A DNA stretch of 64,000 nucleotides from Gammaproteobacteria bacterium. Its GTDB lineage: Bacteria > Pseudomonadota > Gammaproteobacteria > Competibacterales > Competibacteraceae. Shown one piece after another: positions 8,014 to 14,434 of this stretch. The notes below the pieces were generated by a model. It made no database searches and was not told where the DNA came from. It saw nothing but the letters and a program-made list of their open reading frames with translations. Numbering within the stretch: the stretch's first letter is position 1; every line of letters begins with the position of its first letter. Location of the stretch: NCBI GenBank assembly GCA_024235095.1, contig JACKNC010000001.1, forward strand, positions 2,353,501 to 2,417,500, written 5' to 3'. Made by a program: the position numbers and the translations under genes.

Positions 8014-8733
8014 GTTTTTATGCAATTGGCGTTGCTCAGTCAAGAGAATGTTAAGGGGAATTTCCTGGTGAAGATAAAGCGCGACTTCGTCGTGTTGCGC
8101 ACGAATCACCGTGCCTTCGATGTTGACCTGGGGACCGCGCTGGAAATGGAGGATACCCTTAACCAACTGGGACAGGCGAGGGGCTGGAGCCTTGGGAGCT
8201 GCGTAGCGCAGGCCGCGCACCGAAATATCCACAATCAGAAAAGCTTTTTTCCCCTCCAGGAACAGGGAAGGGCATGCGGTGATTGGATAATAGACACGAT
8301 GGAATTCGCGTCGTTCCTCGCCTTCCGTGGTCTGGGTCGCAGCGGATGAATCAGGCAGGGACGGGGTTATAACGCGAGTTATGGTTTTAACCAGGTTTTC
8401 GGCGGATGCCTTGAGTAGATGTCGTTCCTCGCTGCGCAGGATCGGGGAGGGGATCTCCCGGTATGGGATATGGAGAACAATTTCACCCCCTTCAACGCGC
8501 ATCACCACGCCCAGCACCGGAGTTTGCGCTCCATGGCAAAAGCACAGCAGCCCTTTTATGTGTTCGCCAGGGGCTGGCGGGGTTCCGGGAGAAACAGTAT
8601 AGCGAACACCGTGAGCTGAACAGTCTACAACAGCATGACGGTTATCATTGATCAGGAATTGCGGACGTTTAGCGGAAGAGAACTGGAGTCGATAAGACTC
8701 GCGTCTTTCCTGGTCGATCAGAATCGTCGGCAT
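7999..8733 (-). CDS. Tandem double-PilZ protein, 3' end replaced by IS66
   Basis: Two PilZ domains are present: residues ~8-105 with RESYR and DCSAHG, and ~135-240 with REFHR and DISVRG, joined by a linker rich in Ser/Thr. Both RxxxR and DxSxxG motifs are intact, so two c-di-GMP sites are predicted. The last residues VNAH and the stop come from the IS66 end. Removing IS66 and one 8-bp duplication restores ...QLHKNYPMWPP then stop, matching the tail of the neighbouring single PilZ protein. Loss is only five residues, so function may be kept. The ATG at 8733 (MPTILIDQ) is chosen because sequence upstream of about 8798 belongs to the IS200/IS605 element; no clear ribosome site is visible. Confidence 0.8.
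   Translation of the reverse strand: MPTILIDQERRESYRLQFSSAKRPQFLINDNRHAVVDCSAHGVRYTVSPGTPPAPGEHIKGLLCFCHGAQTPVLGVVMRVEGGEIVLHIPYREIPSPILRSEERHLLKASAENLVKTITRVITPSLPDSSAATQTTEGEERREFHRVYYPITACPSLFLEGKKAFLIVDISVRGLRYAAPKAPAPRLSQLVKGILHFQRGPQVNIEGTVIRAQHDEVALYLHQEIPLNILLTEQRQLHKNVNAH
8014..8021. repeat. Right 8-bp target-site duplication of IS66 (GTTTTTAT)
   Basis: Direct repeat of 6330-6337, abutting the right end of the element. Confidence 0.9.
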
Positions 8734-8803
8734 GATTATCGAAGATTTGGCGGTAACGATGGAATCGGGTTCTAAATCACTTATCCAGATTTTGCGCGAA
8801 AGA

Positions 8804-8823
8804 CCCCGTCCTTTAGGGCGGGG
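8804..8823. repeat. Left-end hairpin of the IS200/IS605 element
   Basis: An 8-bp stem with one G-T wobble and TTTA loop, the probable TnpA recognition hairpin. Its counterpart is at 10326-10345. Confidence 0.7.
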
Positions 8824-8827
8824 ATGT

Positions 8828-8856
8828 AGAGTGACCGTGCTTCGCACGGTCACTCT
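8828..8856. repeat. Perfect 13-bp hairpin overlapping the tnpA stop codon
   Basis: AGAGTGACCGTGC (8828-8840) pairs with GCACGGTCACTCT (8844-8856) around TTC. The tnpA stop (8850-8852) lies in the stem. It could end tnpA transcription or shield it from read-through, but no T-run follows. Confidence 0.7.
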
Positions 8857-9263
8857 GGTGTGCGTTGCTGCTCAATGTACTGGCGCAAGACATTAATCGG
8901 CGCACCGCCACATGAAGCAGTAAAGTAACTGGCGGACCACAATCCACCGCGCCAATACCGGTTTGCAATATCCGAGCGTTCCTGACGCAAGCGCTGCGCC
9001 GAAACACCCTTGAGCGAATTGACCAGCGTCGAAATCGCCACCTTGGGCGGGTAATGTACCAACAGGTGGACGTGATCCGGTTCACCATTAAATTCTTCCA
9101 AGGTTGCGCCAAAGTCTGTACAGACCTTGGCAAAGGCGGTTTGCAATCGCGCCAGCGCATCCGCATCAAAGACGTTCCGCCGGTAGCGCGGAACAAAGAC
9201 CAAATGCACATGGAGCGTGTAAACCACGTGCCGACCGCGTCTAAACTCATCTTGCATTGCCAT
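8850..9263 (-). CDS. tnpA: IS200/IS605 Y1 (HUH) transposase TnpA
   Basis: The 137-residue length is typical for this single-strand transposase. The HUH motif is DHVHLLV, and the catalytic tyrosine is in LRQYIEQQ near the C-terminus. The N-terminal HLVFVPRYRRNVF is the family signature. It diverges from tnpB with 23 nt between the start codons. All catalytic residues are present, so the copy is probably functional. Confidence 0.92.
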   Translation of the reverse strand: MAMQDEFRRGRHVVYTLHVHLVFVPRYRRNVFDADALARLQTAFAKVCTDFGATLEEFNGEPDHVHLLVHYPPKVAISTLVNSLKGVSAQRLRQERSDIANRYWRGGLWSASYFTASCGGAPINVLRQYIEQQRTPE

Positions 9264-9290
9264 AGACCCATGAATAGAATGGGCCTATGG
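9260..9290. promoter_or_regulatory. Palindrome holding both tnpA and tnpB start codons
   Basis: CCATAGaCCC (9260-9269) pairs with GGGcCTATGG (9281-9290) around 11 nt. The tnpA ATG (complement 9261-9263) and tnpB ATG (9287-9289) each lie in an arm. In mRNA the stem could only form in transcripts covering both arms, so a role in limiting translation is speculation. Confidence 0.55.
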
Positions 9291-10321
9291 TAAAGACCTT
9301 TCACTATCGAATCAAAGAGTCCAGCGCCGCGCCCAAACTGAACCACTTGGCGCGATCCGTCAATCAGGTCTGGAATTTCTGCAACGAGACGCAGGAACAT
9401 GCGCTGCGTTGGAACCAGCGATGGCCGACCGGATTCGATCTCAACAAACTGACCGCTGGATGCAGCAAGGAACTGCGCCTGCATTCGCAAACGGTTCAAG
9501 CGGTCTGCGAAGAATACGCTATGCGCCGCAAACAGAGCGGCAAACGGAAATTGCGCTGGCGCGGTAGGCAATCGTTGGGTTGGATTCCGTTCAAGGCATC
9601 GGGCGTCAAAGTGGTTGAAGACACCGTGACCTATTGCGGTCAAACCTTCCGGTTTTGGAACAGCCGTCTGTTGTCCGGCCCTATCAAAACCGGCAACTTC
9701 GCTCAGGATGCACGTGGGCGTTGGTACGTCAATTTCGTCGTGGACGTACCGGACGAAGCACCGACCACCGGTACGAAACACATCGGCGTTGATCTGGGAC
9801 TGAAAACGCTGGCAACCTGTTTGGATGGGCAGGCGATTCCCGTGCCGCGTTTCTATCGTCGCCAGCAACAGCATTTGGCGAATCAGCAACGCCGTCGTAA
9901 GTCCCGCCGGGTACGGAATCTCCACGCCAAGATTGCCAATCGCCGCAAGGATTTTCTGCACAAGGAATCGACGCGGCTGATTCGGGAATGTGAATTGATT
10001 GTGGTCGGCAATGTCAGCAGTTCCAAACTGAACAAAACGAACATGGCGAAATCGGTGAATGATGCCAGTTGGTCGATGTTCCGCCGCTTTCTGGACTACA
10101 AAGCGATTGCGCAGAAGGTGGTGTATCGTGAGGTGTCTGAACATCTCACAACCCAAACCTGTTCTCACTGCCATGCGGTGAGCGGCCCAAAAGGTCGAAA
10201 GGGTCTTGGGGTTAGAGAGTGGGTGTGTGGCGAATGCGGAACCCAGCATGACCGGGATACCAACGCGGCGCTGAACATTCTCCGATTGGGGCATCAATCG
10301 CTACTCGCTGAAGTGCAGTAG
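9287..10321 (+). CDS. tnpB: TnpB (OrfB) RNA-guided nuclease of IS605 with altered RuvC-II
   Basis: A 344-residue protein, compact for TnpB. RuvC-I Asp is in GVDLGLKT (D169), the zinc ribbon is CSHC...CGEC, and RuvC-III Asp is in QHDRDTNAA (D324). The usual RuvC-II glutamate of the VVEDL motif is replaced: here the segment reads ELIVVGNVSSSKL, with Gly at residue 241. TnpB subgroups with a relocated catalytic Glu are known, so this need not be dead, but which acidic residue serves is not clear from sequence. TnpB nucleases use an omega RNA from the transposon right end to cut the donor-free site, which favours element retention. The tnpB 3' end runs straight into the right-end hairpin. Confidence 0.88.
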   Translation: MVKTFHYRIKESSAAPKLNHLARSVNQVWNFCNETQEHALRWNQRWPTGFDLNKLTAGCSKELRLHSQTVQAVCEEYAMRRKQSGKRKLRWRGRQSLGWIPFKASGVKVVEDTVTYCGQTFRFWNSRLLSGPIKTGNFAQDARGRWYVNFVVDVPDEAPTTGTKHIGVDLGLKTLATCLDGQAIPVPRFYRRQQQHLANQQRRRKSRRVRNLHAKIANRRKDFLHKESTRLIRECELIVVGNVSSSKLNKTNMAKSVNDASWSMFRRFLDYKAIAQKVVYREVSEHLTTQTCSHCHAVSGPKGRKGLGVREWVCGECGTQHDRDTNAALNILRLGHQSLLAEVQ

Positions 10322-10355
10322 AAATCCCCGGTCTTTAGGCCGGGGAGGATGTCAA
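10180..10355 (+). ncRNA. Predicted omega (right-end) RNA scaffold of TnpB
   Basis: By analogy with IS605-type TnpB systems, the omega RNA covers the last part of tnpB and the right-end hairpin (10326-10345), and its guide is the flanking DNA just beyond the element. Here the guide would be copied from the 3' end of xseA (about 10355-10375). The 5' limit is a guess; only the hairpin and gene layout are seen directly. Confidence 0.45.
10326..10345. repeat. Right-end hairpin of the IS200/IS605 element
   Basis: CCCCGGTC and GGCCGGGG pair (one T-G wobble) around TTTA, same loop as the left-end hairpin. Confidence 0.75.
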
Positions 10356-11575
10356 CGAGTCGAGTCTAGCGCAAAAATCGCCTGAATTTCACATTTCAGG
10401 CGACCTTCGCCAAGCAGTATATCGACCCGATCGCCCATGTTAACCTGGCTGGCCTGGCGCAGAATCTCTCCATCTGGATAGCGGCGCGCAATAGCATAGC
10501 CGCGATTGAGCGTCGCCAGTGGACTCAGAGCCTGTAAATGCGCGCTCAAACCTTGCAAGCGTCGAGCGTCCGTTTGCAGACGCTGGCGGGTGGCGACCAG
10601 CAGACGCTGATCCAGTTCGTCAAGCCGCTGGGCGCGATCGCGCAAACGCTGGCGAGGATGCAGCCGCTCCAGCCGGTGGGCCAGTGCGTTCAAGCGTTGG
10701 CCCTGACTTTCCAGATGCTGGCGCAGCGCCCGCGCCAGCCGTTCATCCAGCAACCGAACCTGGCGCAGCCATTCGCGTCGATCGGGACTGGTCAGTTCTG
10801 CCGCTGCGGTTGGTGTGGCAGCGCGTTGATCAGCAGCGAAATCAGCAATGGTCATGTCGGTTTCATGACCAATGCCGGTTACCAGCGGAATCGAGCAAGC
10901 GTGAATGGCGCGCGCCACAGCTTCTTCGTTAAACGCCCACAGATCCTCCAGCGAACCGCCGCCGCGCACCAGCAACAGCACATCGCACTCCCGCTGCTCG
11001 GTAGCCTGTCGAATAGCCTGGGCAATATGCGCTCCCGCCCCAGCGCCTTGCACCGGAACCGGGTAAAGCAATACCGGCAGACTGGGGAAACGGCGGCGCA
11101 GCGTCGTGAGCACATCGCGCAGCGCAGCGCCCGTTGGTGAAGTGATGACGCCGATGCGTTGGGGAAGGCGAGGCAGAGGTTGTTTATGTTCTGGGGCAAA
11201 CAGTCCTTCCCGTTCCAGCCGCAACCGCAATTCGTCATAGGCTTGGCGCAGCGCACCAACCCCGGCTTCTTCGAAATACTCGATGATGAGCTGGAAATCG
11301 CCGCGCGGCTCGTACAGACTGATCCGACCCCGCGCTAGCACTTGTTGCCCACTGCGCAGACCGTCGCGGAATAGTCCGGCGCGATTCTGGAACAACGCGC
11401 AACGGATTTGCGCCTTGGCGTCCTTGAGCGAGAAGTAGAGATGTCCGGAAGCAGGGCGGGACAGATTGGAAACTTCGCCTTGTACCCAAACGCTCGGAAA
11501 GTGGTTCTCCAATAGTAAACGAGCGGTTTGCGTCAGTTCGGAAACGGTATGGATCGTTTGGACAGGAGAGAGCAT
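10352..11575 (-). CDS. xseA: Exodeoxyribonuclease VII large subunit
   Basis: XseA with XseB degrades single-stranded DNA in both directions. The start at ATG 11575 gives MLSPVQTIHTVSELTQTARLLLE, aligning with the usual family start; the open frame upstream to 11932 is repeat-rich DNA and is left out. The N-terminal OB-fold (VWVQGEVSNLSRPASGHLYFSLKDAKAQIRCALF) is followed by the catalytic domain with RIGVITSPTGAALRDVLTTL, LLVRGGGSLEDLWAFNEE and GIGHETDMTIADFAADQRAATPTAAAE. A coiled coil and the C-terminal LNRGYAIAR motif complete about 407 residues, slightly shorter than the E. coli protein. The stop codon (10352-10354) lies at the edge of the IS605 element, so the last residues were probably altered by its insertion. 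No xseB is seen nearby. Confidence 0.92.
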   Translation of the reverse strand: MLSPVQTIHTVSELTQTARLLLENHFPSVWVQGEVSNLSRPASGHLYFSLKDAKAQIRCALFQNRAGLFRDGLRSGQQVLARGRISLYEPRGDFQLIIEYFEEAGVGALRQAYDELRLRLEREGLFAPEHKQPLPRLPQRIGVITSPTGAALRDVLTTLRRRFPSLPVLLYPVPVQGAGAGAHIAQAIRQATEQRECDVLLLVRGGGSLEDLWAFNEEAVARAIHACSIPLVTGIGHETDMTIADFAADQRAATPTAAAELTSPDRREWLRQVRLLDERLARALRQHLESQGQRLNALAHRLERLHPRQRLRDRAQRLDELDQRLLVATRQRLQTDARRLQGLSAHLQALSPLATLNRGYAIARRYPDGEILRQASQVNMGDRVDILLGEGRLKCEIQAIFALDSTR

Positions 11576-11782
11576 GGCGGTTTTCGATGAGGATTGTGCA
11601 TTGTTTACGATAGTCAGAATCGATAGCCGCTCGGCATTTTCGACGTCGGCGTAGTTCTGCAGGTTGTGGTGAACCTTTATGCAGCAGAGATCGGCAAGGT
11701 TTTGTTGTAATGATGGATAAAATACCAGATCGTTCCAATATGATTTTCGATCTTTTTTGAAAAAGAGAGGGCTTGCCTGACC

Positions 11783-11806
11783 AGCGGCGTAGCGGCGTAG
11801 CGGCGT
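11783..11806. repeat. Tandem repeat, 3 x AGCGGCGT
   Basis: Three exact 8-bp copies in a row, directly left of the first palindrome. Confidence 0.8.
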
Positions 11807-11808
11807 AG

Positions 11809-11836
11809 GTCGGGCAAAAGCGCTGCGTTGCCCGAC
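11809..11836. repeat. Palindrome, GTCGGGCAA stem (copy 2)
   Basis: GTCGGGCAA (11809-11817) pairs with TTGCCCGAC (11828-11836); same arms as at 2401-2428. Confidence 0.8.
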
Positions 11837-11862
11837 GGGTTCATCGGATTGGATGAGAGCAT

Positions 11863-11885
11863 GTCGGGCACAGGATGTGCCCGAC
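11863..11885. repeat. Palindrome, GTCGGGCACA stem
   Basis: GTCGGGCACA (11863-11872) pairs perfectly with TGTGCCCGAC (11876-11885) around GGA, and is followed by CTAC. The right arm plus CTAC is the sequence type used as target by the adjacent IS110 copy. Confidence 0.8.
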
Positions 11886-11948
11886 CTACCTGGCTTCTCG
11901 GTATTTTTTCCTCGGATAATAACGATATGCAACGCCGATCATGGTAAC

Positions 11949-12014
11949 GTAGGGTACGCACCGCGTACCATCATGCCGCCGTCGTCAGGAAAAGGTACGC
12001 AATGCGTACCCTAC
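11949..12014. repeat. Nested palindrome with GTAGGGTACGC arms
   Basis: GTAGGGTACGCA (11949-11960) pairs with TGCGTACCCTAC (12003-12014), 12 bp. Each arm also carries its own small hairpin (GGTACGC/GCGTACC at 11953-11969 and 11994-12010). Confidence 0.8.
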
Positions 12015-12059
12015 CTGGCTGTGCCCGACCTTGTATCTTGGCGGGGGTGGTGATGAACG

Positions 12060-12230
12060 GCCCCCCAGAGGTTGAGTGAGCTTGAGCCCGACCTAAGGGC
12101 GCGACCCTGATGCGTAGATGAAGCCCTCGACCGCTGTGGTTCTGCCTGCTGAAACACTGAACGGTAACCGAGGACCCGCCCGGTGCGGTGATCCTGAATG
12201 CACAAGGCCGGTGTAGCGCAGAGCGTTAAC
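12060..12230 (+). ncRNA. Candidate IS110 bridge RNA in the left non-coding end
   Basis: The 216 nt upstream of the transposase gene fold as expected for a bridge RNA target loop. GGTTGAG (12070-12076) pairs with CTCGACC (12126-12132, one G-U). GCTT (12080-12083) pairs with AAGC (12121-12124). AGGG (12096-12099) pairs with CCCT (12105-12108) around CGCGA. The internal loop between the inner two stems holds GCCCGACCT (12086-12094), identical to the left target half plus CT core, and on the other side CGTAG (12113-12117), complementary to CTACG of the right half. A later ACAAG (12202-12206) could pair with CTTGT at the element junction as donor guide, but that match is short. Exact 5' and 3' ends are not known. 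Confidence 0.7.
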
Positions 12231-12247
12231 ACTTTCGGAGAACCCTG

Positions 12248-13234
12248 ATGTATCACCTCGGTATTGATGTTGCTAAAAACAAGCTGGATGGCTGTCTGCT
12301 CAATCCGGAGAACGATCAACGCCGCGCCAAGACCGTGCCCAACACCCCAGCGGGTTTTACGGAATTGCGCGATTGGCGGATCCGGCAAAAAGTCCCTGAT
12401 CTGAGTCAGGTTCATCTGATTCTGGAAGCGACTGGGGTCTATCATGAAGCGGCCACCCTTTGGTTTATTGAGGCCGGCGCCGGGGTGTCCGTCGTCAATC
12501 CTGCCCAAGTCAAAGCCTTTGGTCAGGGTGTGGCGGTGCGCACAAAAACCGACGCCCGCGACAGCCCGGTGCTGGCCCGGTACGGGGCCTTGGTCAACCC
12601 GCCCCGTTGGCAACCCCCGGCCCCGGAGATTCGGGAATTGAATGCCCTGATCGCCCGCCTGGATGCGGTCGAAGCGGATCTGCGCCGGGAACAGAACCGT
12701 CTGGAGAAAACCGCGGCGGTTCCCGCACCCGCCACCGTCCTGGACTCGCTCCAACAACACATCGCCTTTTTGAGGCAGGAGCAAACCCGCGTACAGACGG
12801 CGATTCACGATCACATCGAACGCCATCCCCGCCTGAAACAGGACCACGACTTGCTGGGCTCGATTCCTGCCGTGGGCGAGAAAACCGCCCAGCGGTTGCT
12901 GGCGGTGCTGCACGGCCACGACTTTACCTCCGCCGATCAAGTGACCGCCTTCCTCGGCTTGGTCCCCATCGAAGGTCAATCGGGCAGCAGCCTGCATCGC
13001 CGCCCCCGCCTGTCCAAAGCCGGAGCACCCCGGATTCGGGCAGCGCTGTACATGGCCGCCGTCGTGGCGACCCGCCATAACCCGCACATCCAGGCCTTAT
13101 ACCAGCGCCTGCTGGCCCGGGGCAAAGCCAAAATCGCCGCCTTGGGCGCAGCCATGCGCAAATTGGTGCAATTGGCGTTCGGTGTCCTTAAACATCAGCA
13201 ACCCTATCAAGCAAATTGGACCCTCGCCCCTTGA
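12248..13234 (+). CDS. IS110-family transposase (DEDD recombinase)
   Basis: A 328-residue protein with the N-terminal RuvC-like DEDD domain (GIDVAKNKLDG; LILEATGVYHE; AFGQGVAVRTKTDARDSPVLAR). The C-terminal Tnp20-type domain follows (LLGSIPAVGEKTAQRLLAVL, TAFLGLVPIEGQSGSSLHRRPRLSKAG), where the Ser of GSS is the probable attacking residue. Recombination by this family is guided by a bridge or seeker RNA from its own non-coding end. It appears complete. The gene ends at the base before the right subterminal repeat, so all spare non-coding space is on the left. Confidence 0.92.
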   Translation: MYHLGIDVAKNKLDGCLLNPENDQRRAKTVPNTPAGFTELRDWRIRQKVPDLSQVHLILEATGVYHEAATLWFIEAGAGVSVVNPAQVKAFGQGVAVRTKTDARDSPVLARYGALVNPPRWQPPAPEIRELNALIARLDAVEADLRREQNRLEKTAAVPAPATVLDSLQQHIAFLRQEQTRVQTAIHDHIERHPRLKQDHDLLGSIPAVGEKTAQRLLAVLHGHDFTSADQVTAFLGLVPIEGQSGSSLHRRPRLSKAGAPRIRAALYMAAVVATRHNPHIQALYQRLLARGKAKIAALGAAMRKLVQLAFGVLKHQQPYQANWTLAP

Positions 13235-13315
13235 CCGCCAAGATGGTATCTACGGCGTGATTTCCACAAGAACCCTCGAAGAGCCAAAAAATTTCCAATC
13301 GGTTACTATGATTCC

Positions 13316-14434
13316 ATGCACTTCCAACTCCTTCAAACCGACGGTGCGGCGCGGCGCGGTCGGCTGATCTTTCCCCGGGGCACGGTGGAAACGCCGGCGT
13401 TCATGCCAGTCGGCACTTATGGCACGGTCAAGGCCATGACCCCGGAAGAAGTGCGCGCCGGCGGCGCGGAAATCATTCTGGGCAATACCTTTCACCTGAT
13501 GTTGCGGCCCGGTACGCCCATTATTGAGCAACACGGCGGATTGCATGGTTTCATGCACTGGAACGGACCGATTTTGACCGATTCCGGCGGTTTTCAGGTC
13601 TTCAGCCTGGCGGCGATTCGCAAGATTACCGAGGCCGGGGTGAAATTTCAGTCGCCAGTGGATGGCGGTATAGTGTTTCTGGGGCCCGAGGAGTCGATGG
13701 CGGTGCAGCGGGCGCTGGGCGCTGACATCGTGATGATCTTCGACGAATGCACGCCCTATCCTGCGACGGAAACCGAAGCGCGCCAGTCCATGGAACTGTC
13801 GTTGCGCTGGGCGCGGCGCAGCAAGATTGCTCACAGTGATAATCCTTCAGCGTTGTTCGGCATTGTGCAAGGCAGCATGTACTCTCCCCTGCGCCGCATA
13901 TCCGCCGAGGGGTTGCGAGAGATCGGCTTTGACGGTTACGCCATTGGCGGACTGGCGGTTGGCGAACCGCTTGCGGAACGGCTGGCGATGCTGGAATGTA
14001 CTACTCCATTATTACCGGAAAATGCGCCCCGTTACCTGATGGGGGTCGGCAAACCAGAGGACATCGTTGAAGCTGTGCGCCGGGGCGTCGATCTATTTGA
14101 CTGCGTGATGCCGACGCGCAACGCCCGCAACGGTCATCTGTTCACCCGCCAAGGCGACATTCGCATCCGTAACAGCACATACCGCACCGATACCCGGCCA
14201 TTGGATGAGAACTGCGGTTGCTATACCTGCCAACACTATAGCCGGGCTTACCTGCGTCATCTTGACCGCTGTAATGAAATTCTCGGCGCGCGGCTGAACA
14301 CCATCCACAACCTGCGCTACTACCAGGATTTGATGCGCGACTTACGGGCGGCGATTGTTGCGAAGCGGTTGGAAAAGTTCGTAGCGAATTTTTACGAAAT
14401 GCGGCAAAAACGGATCGTCAAGCGTGAGGACTGA
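13316..14434 (+). CDS. tgt: tRNA-guanine transglycosylase (queuosine pathway)
   Basis: Tgt exchanges guanine-34 for preQ1 in tRNAs with GUN anticodons. At 372 residues it matches the bacterial family. Visible marks are FMPVGTYGTVKAMTP, LGNTFHLMLRPG, DSGGFQVFSL, the catalytic Asp region LFDCVMPTRNARNGHLFT, and the zinc site CGCYTC...H. It begins only ~65 nt right of the IS110 element, which has therefore separated it from its earlier upstream sequence, and no queA or yajC is adjacent here. Its 3' end overlaps convergent pdxT by 17 nt. Confidence 0.95.
   Translation: MHFQLLQTDGAARRGRLIFPRGTVETPAFMPVGTYGTVKAMTPEEVRAGGAEIILGNTFHLMLRPGTPIIEQHGGLHGFMHWNGPILTDSGGFQVFSLAAIRKITEAGVKFQSPVDGGIVFLGPEESMAVQRALGADIVMIFDECTPYPATETEARQSMELSLRWARRSKIAHSDNPSALFGIVQGSMYSPLRRISAEGLREIGFDGYAIGGLAVGEPLAERLAMLECTTPLLPENAPRYLMGVGKPEDIVEAVRRGVDLFDCVMPTRNARNGHLFTRQGDIRIRNSTYRTDTRPLDENCGCYTCQHYSRAYLRHLDRCNEILGARLNTIHNLRYYQDLMRDLRAAIVAKRLEKFVANFYEMRQKRIVKRED

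Larger units (their letters stand above)
8798..10355. mobile_element. IS200/IS605-family element with divergent tnpA and tnpB
   Basis: Divergent Y1 transposase and TnpB genes lie between related end hairpins: CCCCGTCC-TTTA-GGGCGGGG (8804-8823) on the left and CCCCGGTC-TTTA-GGCCGGGG (10326-10345) on the right. Both have the same TTTA loop and are followed by GGGATGTA or GGATGTCA. Direct, non-inverted end hairpins and absence of target duplication are usual in this family. Exact boundaries are uncertain by several bases. Confidence 0.8.
11576..12031. repeat. Gene-free stretch made of dispersed palindromes
   Basis: Upstream of xseA this 456-bp stretch holds no convincing gene. It contains three tandem copies of AGCGGCGT (11783-11806), a palindrome with GTCGGGCAA arms (11809-11836), one with GTCGGGCACA arms (11863-11885), and a nested one with GTAGGGTACGCA/TGCGTACCCTAC arms (11949-12014). 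It ends with a half site GTGCCCGACCT, where IS110 is inserted. Confidence 0.7.
12032..13251 (+). mobile_element. IS110-family insertion sequence, about 1.22 kb
   Basis: Subterminal perfect 10-bp inverted repeats ATCTTGGCGG (12035-12044) and CCGCCAAGAT (13235-13244) flank one DEDD transposase gene. A CT dinucleotide occurs at both junctions (12030-12031 and 13250-13251). Joining the flanks over one CT gives GTGCCCGAC-CT-ACGGCG, an extended copy of the palindrome edge seen at 11876-11889 (GTGCCCGACCTAC). The insertion is therefore targeted and without a long duplication, as expected for IS110 recombinases. Boundaries are inferred to about 2 nt. Confidence 0.85.

Noticed and set aside
8734..8853. 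Longer start for the double-PilZ gene
   Set aside because: The frame begins inside the IS200/IS605 hairpins and is only accidental read-through.
8813..10297. Reverse-strand open frame of 494 codons over tnpB
   Set aside because: It is antisense to tnpB and tnpA's spacer, has no family resemblance, and tnpB on the forward strand is well supported.
8788..10379. Old intrinsic terminator of xseA split by IS605
   Set aside because: The inverted repeat exists, but no T-run follows the second arm on the xseA strand, and the left arm of the pair is within the coding end.
11576..11932. N-terminal extension of xseA by up to 119 residues
   Set aside because: The extension runs through palindromic repeats and the ATG at 11575 gives the usual family start.
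12011..13087. Reverse-strand open frame of 358 codons over the IS110 transposase
   Set aside because: Shadow of the well-supported forward transposase.
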